NCBI RefSeq assembly: GCF_040270295.1
Contig: NZ_JBELOE010000212.1
From: Catenovulum sediminis
Lineage (GTDB): Bacteria > Pseudomonadota > Gammaproteobacteria > Enterobacterales > Alteromonadaceae
DNA length: 64,000 bases
Strand: one strand, 5' to 3'
The position numbers were made by a program, and so were the translations under genes. Below are positions 42,145-50,061 of this stretch, piece by piece. Below the pieces are notes generated by a model. It made no database searches. It was not told where the DNA came from and saw only the letters and a list, made by a program, of their open reading frames with translations. Numbering within the stretch: the stretch's first letter is position 1; each line of letters starts with the position of its first letter.

Positions 42145-44922
42145 ATGAAACAACTTTCTATAAAATTCTTATGCAGTTTAATCATTTTTGTCGTCAGTCA
42201 GGTGGGTTTTGCGGCACCTGACAAAACAGGGTTAAATCCTTTATTACCTTTGTCAGAGCGCATGGCACAGTCTGAGATGCAGCGTAATCCGCAAGCTTGG
42301 TCAATTGACTGGCGTGAGTATCCAAGATGGACATACACACACGGCTTGGTATTGCTCAGTTTTAGTCAATTGTATTTACAAACTCAGGATCAACAATATT
42401 TCGACTATATTCAGGATTATGCAGACGCGCTGATTACAGAAGAAGGAGATATCAAAACCTATGATATCGAAAAATATAATATAGATATGATCAACCCCGG
42501 CAAAATTTTATTCTTTTTATATCAACAAACGGGTGCAAAAAAGTACAAGTTGGCGATGGATAAACTGCGTTTACAACTTCAGCATCATCCTCGTACCCGT
42601 GAGGGGGGCTTCTGGCATAAAAAACGCTACCCATCACAAATGTGGTTAGATGGTTTGTATATGGGCGCGCCTTTTTACGCTCAATACATCACTGAATTTG
42701 CGCAAGAGAAGGATTATTCAGATGTGCTTAAACAGTTTGAATTAATCGAAAAGTATTTATATCGCAAAGATACAGGTTTGCCTGTGCACGGCTGGGACGA
42801 ATCGAAACAACAAAAGTGGGCCGATCCGATAACTGGGCAATCGGCGCACCACTGGTCGCGGGCGATCGGTTGGTATGCTACGGCAATGGTCGACGTGCTG
42901 GAATTTTTACCGGCGCAATCAGCGCAAAAAACATGGTTAGCTGAGCGCTTCAATCGTTTAGTTAAAGCGATGAAAAAGTATCAACAGCCAAGTGGACTTT
43001 GGTATCAAGTGGTCGAAATACCTGACGGTGAAGGCAATTATCTAGAAACGTCGGGTAGTATTATGCTGGCATATGCAATTTTAAAAGCCTATAAACAAAA
43101 GGATTTAGAGCCGGCATTACTGAATATTGGTTTGCGTGCATATCAAGGCGTTTTAGATCACTTTATCAGTGTCAACCCGCATAACCAGTTGAGTATTGAG
43201 CAGGTTTGTGCGGTTGCAGGCTTGGGGGGCAAACCTTATCGCGATGGTCGTTATCAATATTATGTCAACGAGCCTTATCGTGCGAATGATCCCAAAGCGG
43301 TGGGGCCTTTTATCATGGCGAGCTTGTTAATGGAAACGCTCAAGATTAAACCACTATCCACCTATACCAATCCGATATTGCATGTCGATTATTCAGATCC
43401 CGATGTGGTTGCTGTTGGTGAAGATTATTATATGACGGCATCTAGTTTTAATGCTGCGCCCGGGCTACCTATTTTACACTCTACCGATTTGGTTAACTGG
43501 CAATTGATTAATTATGCGCTGCCAAAGCAAGTGCCGCTCGCGCATTTTTCTACACCACGCCATGGCGAAGGGGTATGGGCCCCTAATATTCGATATTACA
43601 ATGAACAATTCTGGATTTTTTACCCTGACCCGGATTTTGGTATTTATGTGACAACTGCTAAAAACCCGGCCGCAAAGTGGTCTGAGCCTAAGTTGATTTT
43701 AGCGGGGAAAGGCATTATCGATCCCACTCCTTTGTGGGATGGCGATGGACAGGCTTATTTATTACACGCATGGGCTAAAAGCCGGGCTGGTTTTAATAAT
43801 GTTTTAAGTTTGCGCAAAATGGCGGATGATGCCAGCTGGGTTTCAGAGCAATATACAAACATAATTGATGGTTCTAAACTGGATAAATTTCGCACGATTG
43901 AAGGGCCTAAATTTTATAAACGTAATGGTTTTTATTATATATTTGCGCCAGCAGGCGGAGTGGATTTAGGTTGGCAAAGTGTTTTTCGTGCAAAAAATAT
44001 AATGGGTCCTTATCAAGCTAGAATCGTGATGGAGCAAGGGCGCAGTCATATTAACGGGCCACATCAAGGCGCTTGGGTGCATACCCTGCATAACGAAGAC
44101 TGGTTTGTGCATTTTCAGGCCAAAAAAGCCTATGGCAGAATCACGCACTTACAACCTATGCAATGGATAAATGATTGGCCAGTGATCGGGATTGATAAAG
44201 ATAGAGACGGGATTGGTCAGCCTGTTGCTGAGTTTAGAAGACCCAAAACAACGCAGTACAGGGGAGAAATAGCGCTGCAAATTGATGATGAGTTTAATCA
44301 TGATAGGTTAAATCTGCAGTGGCAGTGGAATGCGAATCCAAAATCGCATTGGTATTCATTGCGCGATAATCCGGGTTATATGCGTTTATTCGCTCAACCT
44401 AAAATAAAAACAACAGGGGATAATTTATGGATGACCCCTTTACTTTTGGTACAGAAATTACCGGCAGAGACATTTGAAGCTATCACCAAAGTTAAATTTT
44501 CGGATAATACGCAAAACATGCAGGCCGGTTTAACTCTATTTGGTGAAGATTACGCATGGATTGGCATCAGTGAAAATGCACAGGGTGAACAGCAAATTGT
44601 ATTTATGCATTGCCATGGCGCGCGCAAAGGCTGTGATGAAAGCCAGCAAGAGAAGCAGCTTGAATCATTTAATGCTGAATCTATTGAATTGCGTGTCGTT
44701 GTGCAGGCGGGTGCCGAAGTGGTGTTTAGTTATAAAACACCTTCTATGGAGCGTTTTCGTATTATCGGCGAGCATTTCTCAGCCCGCAAAGGCCGTTGGG
44801 TTGGGGCCAAAATTGGTATGTTTGCGGTGACCAATGCGCAAGCAACGTTGGCAGATAAAACGCGCTCAGATAAAAACCAATATATGGATATAGATTATAT
44901 TCGCTTTGCGCCGCTCGATTAA
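42145..44922 (+). CDS. GH105-GH43 two-domain glycoside hydrolase, secreted
   Basis: A 925-residue exported enzyme. I place the start at the ATG at 42145, directly before the signal peptide (CSLIIFVVSQVGFAAP) and behind a GGTGG element; a TTG seven codons earlier is possible. Residues about 30-400 are a GH105/GH88-type unsaturated-uronyl hydrolase (YTHGLVLLSFSQLYL, MWLDGLYMGAPFYAQYI, HWSRAIGWYATAMVDVLEF). From about 410 a GH43 five-bladed propeller follows, with candidate catalytic acids in VDYSDPDVV, IIDPTPLWDGDG and IEGPKFYKRNG, then a C-terminal concanavalin-like module (about 700-925). It should act on unsaturated oligosaccharides released by a lyase plus a pentose or other side chain. Confidence 0.85.
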   Translation: MKQLSIKFLCSLIIFVVSQVGFAAPDKTGLNPLLPLSERMAQSEMQRNPQAWSIDWREYPRWTYTHGLVLLSFSQLYLQTQDQQYFDYIQDYADALITEEGDIKTYDIEKYNIDMINPGKILFFLYQQTGAKKYKLAMDKLRLQLQHHPRTREGGFWHKKRYPSQMWLDGLYMGAPFYAQYITEFAQEKDYSDVLKQFELIEKYLYRKDTGLPVHGWDESKQQKWADPITGQSAHHWSRAIGWYATAMVDVLEFLPAQSAQKTWLAERFNRLVKAMKKYQQPSGLWYQVVEIPDGEGNYLETSGSIMLAYAILKAYKQKDLEPALLNIGLRAYQGVLDHFISVNPHNQLSIEQVCAVAGLGGKPYRDGRYQYYVNEPYRANDPKAVGPFIMASLLMETLKIKPLSTYTNPILHVDYSDPDVVAVGEDYYMTASSFNAAPGLPILHSTDLVNWQLINYALPKQVPLAHFSTPRHGEGVWAPNIRYYNEQFWIFYPDPDFGIYVTTAKNPAAKWSEPKLILAGKGIIDPTPLWDGDGQAYLLHAWAKSRAGFNNVLSLRKMADDASWVSEQYTNIIDGSKLDKFRTIEGPKFYKRNGFYYIFAPAGGVDLGWQSVFRAKNIMGPYQARIVMEQGRSHINGPHQGAWVHTLHNEDWFVHFQAKKAYGRITHLQPMQWINDWPVIGIDKDRDGIGQPVAEFRRPKTTQYRGEIALQIDDEFNHDRLNLQWQWNANPKSHWYSLRDNPGYMRLFAQPKIKTTGDNLWMTPLLLVQKLPAETFEAITKVKFSDNTQNMQAGLTLFGEDYAWIGISENAQGEQQIVFMHCHGARKGCDESQQEKQLESFNAESIELRVVVQAGAEVVFSYKTPSMERFRIIGEHFSARKGRWVGAKIGMFAVTNAQATLADKTRSDKNQYMDIDYIRFAPLD

Positions 44923-44932
44923 ATTAGAGTAA

Positions 44933-44961
44933 AAAAATGGCAACGCTTGGTTGCCATTTTT
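44933..44961. terminator. Bidirectional terminator between GH105-GH43 and alginate lyase genes
   Basis: A perfect 12-bp stem (AAAAATGGCAAC / GTTGCCATTTTT) with a five-base loop and A/T tracts on both sides, between convergent genes. Confidence 0.9.
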
Positions 44962-45013
44962 ACTCGCTTTACGAAAGACCCATTTAAGGTATCTCGCTTA
45001 GAGGTGAAGTTGT

Positions 45014-46120
45014 TTACTCAGGTGTAGACGGGCTGAGTTTTAAGCGTGTGAAGGTGACTTGGGTATAGTCGCCATTCTTTTTGTCTGTCTCCCAATCACC
45101 TGTGCCCGGACATGCAGTATACCAGCCGCCTTTTGCATCTTTGGTGCTACATTGGTTATACGCACCGGCTTTAAAGTAGTGCCAGTCACCTGCATAACCC
45201 AGTGGATGATCATGCTCGTCTACGTTGCCATATGCATCAACATTGTTGGCTAAGTTAATTGAATACTTAACCGTTGGTTTACCTTTTGCGGTAAACGTCA
45301 GATGCATTGTACTTTCGTGTACATTGATGGTGTAGCTGAATTCTTCACCTAGCGCGATACCTGCATCACCCGGATCGGCTGGGTTGTCCCATACGTTACC
45401 CCAAACCGGATACGCGATGTCGGTGCGGTTTTTATCTTCTTTAGGTAAATTGCGCTCGTAGTTCCAAAAAACTGAGCCTTTATCATGATTAGGCCATTTT
45501 TTGTAATACACTTTAATCGGTTCATTACCCCAGCCAAAACCTAATTCTTTTGCAATCAGAGCTTTGTCTTTACCCGCGTGAATTTGGCCGACGACCACAG
45601 AGTATGCCGGTGGCTTATCTGGATAGCCCGCTCTGCGTGCAACATGGTCTACTTTGAGTGTGGCTTCTAATTTACCACCGACTGAGCCGAAACGTTTAGC
45701 TAACGGATGAGCCGCTAGGGAAAAGTTATTGCCAGGGTATTTGGTTTTAATTTTTTTATTGGTGCCGCGGACCATTTGGCGCAATTCACTACGTGTATTA
45801 CTTGATGTCGCTGTTGTTATCGCTTTGTTTGGTGCTGCGAAAACCATACCGCCATTTTCATCTAAATAAAAATAGTCTGGGTGGTAATAATTCTGAATTT
45901 CTTTAACATCGATTTCATCTATTTTACCGTTTTTGTCAGCATCCATGGGTAATGTAATTTTCCAATGGTTTAGATCAAACTGATTGGCCGGCACTAGGCT
46001 ATTTGTCTGATTGTCAGCTGCACCGCTGTCACTGCCATTATTCGCACATGAGGTTAAGGCCAGTGAAATGGGTAATACGGCAGAATATAAAGCAAGTTTT
46101 GAAAGGGGATACTTTTTCAT
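45014..46120 (-). CDS. Alginate lyase, polysaccharide lyase family 7, lipoprotein
   Basis: A 368-residue lipoprotein. The start at 46120 leads directly into a lipobox (ALTSCA); the frame is open 20 codons further up without a fitting signal. PL7 motifs are all present: RSELRQM, VVGQIHAGK (the QIH form, associated with poly-guluronate or mixed preference) and YFKAGAYNQ near the C-terminus. It cleaves alginate by beta-elimination at the cell surface. It converges on the GH105-GH43 gene, and an RpiB-type isomerase gene is divergent from it, consistent with one carbohydrate-use cluster. Confidence 0.92.
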   Translation of the reverse strand: MKKYPLSKLALYSAVLPISLALTSCANNGSDSGAADNQTNSLVPANQFDLNHWKITLPMDADKNGKIDEIDVKEIQNYYHPDYFYLDENGGMVFAAPNKAITTATSSNTRSELRQMVRGTNKKIKTKYPGNNFSLAAHPLAKRFGSVGGKLEATLKVDHVARRAGYPDKPPAYSVVVGQIHAGKDKALIAKELGFGWGNEPIKVYYKKWPNHDKGSVFWNYERNLPKEDKNRTDIAYPVWGNVWDNPADPGDAGIALGEEFSYTINVHESTMHLTFTAKGKPTVKYSINLANNVDAYGNVDEHDHPLGYAGDWHYFKAGAYNQCSTKDAKGGWYTACPGTGDWETDKKNGDYTQVTFTRLKLSPSTPE

Positions 46121-46372
46121 ATAAATCATCTGTGTTAGCACTTGGTAACAAAAATATAGCATACAATTTTTTAAAATCAATCTTACACTTTTGTTGTTTT
46201 GTGTAATACAGGTTTATTGGTTAGACGCTTTTGCTTATCCCGTCGTCTGTGTGCGTTATTTTTTGTAACTTCTGTCTGACACTTTTGACTAATATGATTG
46301 ATAGTGGCAATATGAAGTTGTTATTGAGTATTTTTGATTGTTAAAAGCAGGGTTATTCTGAGAGGAGTTTGT

Positions 46373-47005
46373 ATGAAAATTGCACTAATGAATGAATTTA
46401 GTCAGGCTGCCAAAAATCCAGTTGTTTTAGAGCAACTTGAAAATGTCGCAAAAGAGCAAGGCCACAGCGTATTTAATGTCGGTATGAATGGTGATAATGA
46501 CCATAGATTAACTTATATTCATTTAGGTATTATGGCCAGTTTGTTATTAAATTCTGGCGCGGTCGATTTTGTGGTATCAGGTTGTGGTACTGGCCAAGGG
46601 GCATTAATGAGTTTAAATGCATATCCGGGGGTAACGTGCGGTTATTGTATTGATCCATCAGATGCTTATTTGTTTGCGCAAATAAATAACGGTAATGCGT
46701 TGGCTTTACCTTTTGCCAAAGGTTTTGGTTGGGGGGCTGAGCTTAATATTAAATATATTTTCGAAAAAGCCTTTACCGGTGTTAAAGGGCAGGGGTATCC
46801 GCCAGAGCGTAAAGCTTCGCAAGTTGAAAATGCAGGTATTCTTGCGCAGGTTAAACAAGCGGTTGCAAAAGATTATTTGACAGCACTAGAGGCATTAGAT
46901 GCTGATTTAGTGCAAACTGCGATTGGTGGTGAGCGTTTTCAAGAATGTTTCTTTGCACATTGCCAGGATGAAAAAATAGCTGAATTTGTTAAAGCCCGTT
47001 TATAA
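46373..47005 (+). CDS. RpiB/LacA/LacB-family sugar-phosphate isomerase
   Basis: A 210-residue protein. Start is the ATG behind a strong AGAGGAG site at 46373. The N-terminus (MKIALMNEFSQAAKNPVVLE) and the core VDFVVSGCGTGQGALMSLNA, with its Cys and GTGQG loop, are typical of RpiB-type isomerases, but the chain is about 60 residues longer than ribose-5-phosphate isomerase B. This longer form is often found in alginate, pectin and other uronate clusters of marine bacteria, where it is thought to isomerise a keto-sugar acid or phosphate. Substrate unproven. A hairpin terminator follows at 47025. Confidence 0.83.
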   Translation: MKIALMNEFSQAAKNPVVLEQLENVAKEQGHSVFNVGMNGDNDHRLTYIHLGIMASLLLNSGAVDFVVSGCGTGQGALMSLNAYPGVTCGYCIDPSDAYLFAQINNGNALALPFAKGFGWGAELNIKYIFEKAFTGVKGQGYPPERKASQVENAGILAQVKQAVAKDYLTALEALDADLVQTAIGGERFQECFFAHCQDEKIAEFVKARL

Positions 47006-47024
47006 TTTTTATCTTGTCAGGCAC

Positions 47025-47043
47025 GGGTGGTTATTTTCCACCC
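47025..47043 (+). terminator. Hairpin after the RpiB-type gene
   Basis: GGGTGG, loop TTATTTT, CCACCC, followed by a T-rich run. Confidence 0.7.
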
Positions 47044-47133
47044 TTGTTTGTTTTACACGCCTTCAACTTCCTTTTGTGATAAAATTACACCTTTCACCTG
47101 TACATCATCTCTTACCTGTTTTTTGGGGGCCGT

Positions 47134-47841
47134 TTGTTCGATATTTTATTGATTAATCTGTTGTTATTTGCTGGCGCGTTTGTCCAGGGCATTGTCGGTT
47201 TTGGTTTAGGTGTGTTAAGTGCACCGCTTATTTTTATGGTTGAGCCTGCCATGATCCCAGCGCCTATGATTTTAAATTCTATTTTTTTATGCTGCATTAT
47301 TGCGCGTGACAATAAAGAAGCGATTGATAAATCTATTTTAAGCTGGCCTATTATCGGAACAGTTGTTGGCAGCGCTGCCGCAGCCAGTTTGTTATTTGGG
47401 ATAGATGATCGCTTATTTGCGCTGGTTTTTGCATCGCTTTTGTTGTTACTCATTATTTTGTCCTGTATGCGTTTAAACATTCCAATTAACCCGTTTACTG
47501 GCTTACTGGCGGGCTTCTTTTCAGCTTTATCCGGTACGATCACCGCGATTGGCGGCCCCCCGATAGCTTTGCTTTGGCAAAATTTAAAACCGAAAGAAAT
47601 TCGCGGCAATATTTCAATTTTCTTCATTGCTTCTAGCATGATTGCATTGGTTGCATTAGCTGTCATTGGAAAATTTGGCTGGGCAGAAATTAAACTATCC
47701 GCAATGACCTTGCCCGGCGTTTTTGTTGGTTTTTATTCTTCTCGCTTGATTGCCAATAAAATACCGGCGCATATTATCCGCTATGGGGTGTTGCTGTTAA
47801 GTTCTGTTTCCAGCTTAATGCTATTGGCTAAATATATTTAA
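47134..47841 (+). CDS. TauE/SafE family sulfite/anion exporter-like permease
   Basis: A 235-residue membrane protein with about seven hydrophobic segments. The repeat-type motif FVQGIVGFGLGVLSAPLIF at the N-terminus and LLAGFFSALSGTITAIGGPP in the middle are the two TauE/SafE signatures. Start is a TTG with a GGGGG run about five bases upstream; no ATG is suitable. The family exports sulfite, sulfoacetate or other small anions; substrate unknown. Monocistronic. Confidence 0.85.
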   Translation: MFDILLINLLLFAGAFVQGIVGFGLGVLSAPLIFMVEPAMIPAPMILNSIFLCCIIARDNKEAIDKSILSWPIIGTVVGSAAAASLLFGIDDRLFALVFASLLLLLIILSCMRLNIPINPFTGLLAGFFSALSGTITAIGGPPIALLWQNLKPKEIRGNISIFFIASSMIALVALAVIGKFGWAEIKLSAMTLPGVFVGFYSSRLIANKIPAHIIRYGVLLLSSVSSLMLLAKYI

Positions 47842-47885
47842 TCTTGCTTTTTTGAGTTAGCTTGCGCGAAACGTAAAAATAATTA

Positions 47886-47905
47886 TACTGTTTATTTGTA
47901 CAGTG
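47886..47905 (+). promoter_or_regulatory. LexA (SOS) box upstream of imuA
   Basis: TACTGTTTATTTGTACAGTG matches the CTGT-N8-ACAG consensus exactly, 25 bases before the imuA ATG, the expected place for an SOS operator overlapping the promoter. Confidence 0.88.
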
Positions 47906-47929
47906 TTTTTGTGTGTCGGGTAAATAACT

Positions 47930-48628
47930 ATGAATAAGCTTATTGAATATTTAGAAAACAAGCAGCTTGTTTGGCATGGCGCATATAAAAAGCCGCAAAT
48001 TACAACCTCTAGTTCGGGTTACCATGAGCTCGATAGCCAATTAGAGGGTGGTTTTGCTGCAACCGGCGTGATTGAAATTTTATCAGATATCGCAATAGGT
48101 GAGCTGCGCTTATTGCTTCCTTCACTGCTTAAGCAAAATACGCAGCAGAAGTTCTGGATTTTTATTGCCGCCCCGGCATGCGTGAATGCGCAAATGCTGG
48201 TTAAGCAAGGGTTTGATTTAAATAAAGTGTTGTTTATTCAGCCGACGACACAACAGGAAATTTTATGGGCGGCTGAATTGTGTTTAAAAAGCGGATGCTG
48301 TTGTTCGGTTTTGATGTGGCCGCACAAAGCATTGGATGTCCACCAAATAAAACGACTGCAACTGGCTTGTGAAAAAGGTAATAGTCGAACCTTTATCCTG
48401 CGCCAGCAACGCACAGAAAGCATTTCTTTACCTTTTGATTTAAGTTTGTCGTTAAAGGCAAATGAGTCTGGTTTACTGGCCAAAGTGAACAAACGCAGAT
48501 ATGCCTGGCCTTCTGAATATTTTGCTATCAATATGCAAGCGCATTGGCCTGAATTGGTGAAACAAAATACCTTAAAACAAGCATTGCATAACGTTATTGA
48601 ATTTCCGTTTGCGCGAGAAATAATATGA
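47930..48628 (+). CDS. imuA: SOS mutagenesis accessory protein ImuA
   Basis: A 232-residue RecA/SulA-like protein. Visible patterns include GYHELDSQLEGGFAATGVIE, close to RecA's start of the core, LLLPSLLKQ and an RTFILRQQRTESISLPFDLS stretch. The Walker A region is degenerate, as usual in ImuA. It is the first gene of the imuA-imuB-dnaE2 mutasome operon and has a LexA box. ImuA and ImuB are accessory factors for DnaE2 translesion synthesis. Confidence 0.88.
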   Translation: MNKLIEYLENKQLVWHGAYKKPQITTSSSGYHELDSQLEGGFAATGVIEILSDIAIGELRLLLPSLLKQNTQQKFWIFIAAPACVNAQMLVKQGFDLNKVLFIQPTTQQEILWAAELCLKSGCCCSVLMWPHKALDVHQIKRLQLACEKGNSRTFILRQQRTESISLPFDLSLSLKANESGLLAKVNKRRYAWPSEYFAINMQAHWPELVKQNTLKQALHNVIEFPFAREII

Positions 48629-48641
48629 TGGAAATTGGCTG

Positions 48642-50051
48642 ATGGTTTTATGGTTATATGTGCATTTTCCGGCTTTGCAGTTGGATAGTCTGTTTTGCGA
48701 CGGGCACTATCCAGTAGCGATTGTGAATCGTCAAAAAGGCGAATTGTTGCAAGTGAATAAAGAAGCCCGCCAACAAGGCATTCGCATTGGCATGGGGTTA
48801 GGATCTGCCGCGGCATTATGCGCTGATTTACAGGTTTTCCCGTACGATCAAAAGCTTGAAAAACAGCGTTTGCAGCGTATTGCACAATGGTTGTATTTGT
48901 TTACCGCAGATATTGCTTTAGATCCGCCAAATGGTTTGTTTATTCGGGTGAGCCATATGCTGAGCTTGTATACCAGCGTGACGCATTTTTGGCAGACTTT
49001 ACAAGATGCTTTACAGCGTGTGCAGGTTGGTTATCAGTATGCGTTTGCTTATTCACCATCCGCAGCTAAATTATTGGCCGGACATGCTATTAATCAGTTA
49101 ACAGATGATGCAAGCGTGATCCAAAAGCAGATTGCCTTATGTGATTTAAGTAAAACCCCGCTCAGTGTTAAATTGCAGGATAAGCTCAAGCGAATTGGCA
49201 TTCACAAAGTAGGCGACTTATTACAATTGGCACTGCCTGATATTGCCAAGCGTTTTGATATTGAGTTAGTGACTTTTGTCGGGCAGTTAAATGGCCAACT
49301 CAAACAAGTATTAGAATTTTATCACCCGCCAGAACAGTTTAAACACCACTTAGAATTGTTGTTTGAAGTCAGTAATGTGTCTGTATTAGACAAACCACTT
49401 TACAAAATATATGTGTTATTACAGCGTTTTTTAAATTTGCGCGGTAAGCTGGCTCAGACTCTGTTGATAGAGTTACATTTGCGAGATGAGGCGAGTCAAT
49501 TTGTTAAAGTCACGGCCGGCCAAGGAGAAGCCAGTGCCGATAAATGGCTGGCATTAAGTAAGCTCACTCTTGAGTCTGTGCGTTTAAATGCGCCGGTTGT
49601 GGCATTAACGTTAGAAGCCCAATCACTGATTAACCATGCTTTTGAGCGTAATGATTTGTTTGCCGGCCAGCAAAATAGCATGAGCCCACAAGAGTTAATT
49701 GCTCAGCTACAAGCTAAATTAGGCGATAAACAGGTTACACAGTTGCAACTGGTTGATGATCATCGACCCGAGCTTTGTAGCCGTTTGTGCCCCCCAGATT
49801 TCTCTGTCACACCTAAGGGTTATGAGCACAAGCTCGTGCCGGCATTAAGACCCTCTTTTTTATTGGCACAAGCCCAGCCGCTGCATGAAAAAGTAGAGAT
49901 CTTACATGGCCCTGAGCGTATTAATACCGGCTGGTGGGATCAACATGTGGTGATTCGTGATTATTTTATTGCCCGCACTGAACAAGGCCGCTGGTTGTGG
50001 ATATACCGTACACCACAACAAAATTGGTATGTGCACGGTTTGTTTAGTTAG
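48642..50051 (+). CDS. imuB: Y-family-polymerase-like accessory protein ImuB
   Basis: A 469-residue protein of the UmuC/DinB fold. It opens LWLYVHFPALQLDSLFCD, where active Y-family polymerases have a D-x-D-type metal-binding segment; those acidic residues are missing, the known ImuB feature. The palm/fingers-like part includes NKEARQQGIRIGMGLGSAAA, and the end IRDYFIARTEQGRWLWIYR is the usual C-terminal motif. It bridges the beta clamp and DnaE2. Start follows imuA by 13 bases. Confidence 0.9.
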   Translation: MVLWLYVHFPALQLDSLFCDGHYPVAIVNRQKGELLQVNKEARQQGIRIGMGLGSAAALCADLQVFPYDQKLEKQRLQRIAQWLYLFTADIALDPPNGLFIRVSHMLSLYTSVTHFWQTLQDALQRVQVGYQYAFAYSPSAAKLLAGHAINQLTDDASVIQKQIALCDLSKTPLSVKLQDKLKRIGIHKVGDLLQLALPDIAKRFDIELVTFVGQLNGQLKQVLEFYHPPEQFKHHLELLFEVSNVSVLDKPLYKIYVLLQRFLNLRGKLAQTLLIELHLRDEASQFVKVTAGQGEASADKWLALSKLTLESVRLNAPVVALTLEAQSLINHAFERNDLFAGQQNSMSPQELIAQLQAKLGDKQVTQLQLVDDHRPELCSRLCPPDFSVTPKGYEHKLVPALRPSFLLAQAQPLHEKVEILHGPERINTGWWDQHVVIRDYFIARTEQGRWLWIYRTPQQNWYVHGLFS

Positions 50052-50061
50052 GTAAAAGCGA

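Noticed and set aside
47112..47666. Long leftward open frame inside the TauE/SafE gene
   Set aside because: It is the antisense shadow of a clear membrane-protein gene; its composition (many Lys, Pro and Asn) reflects the opposite strand.
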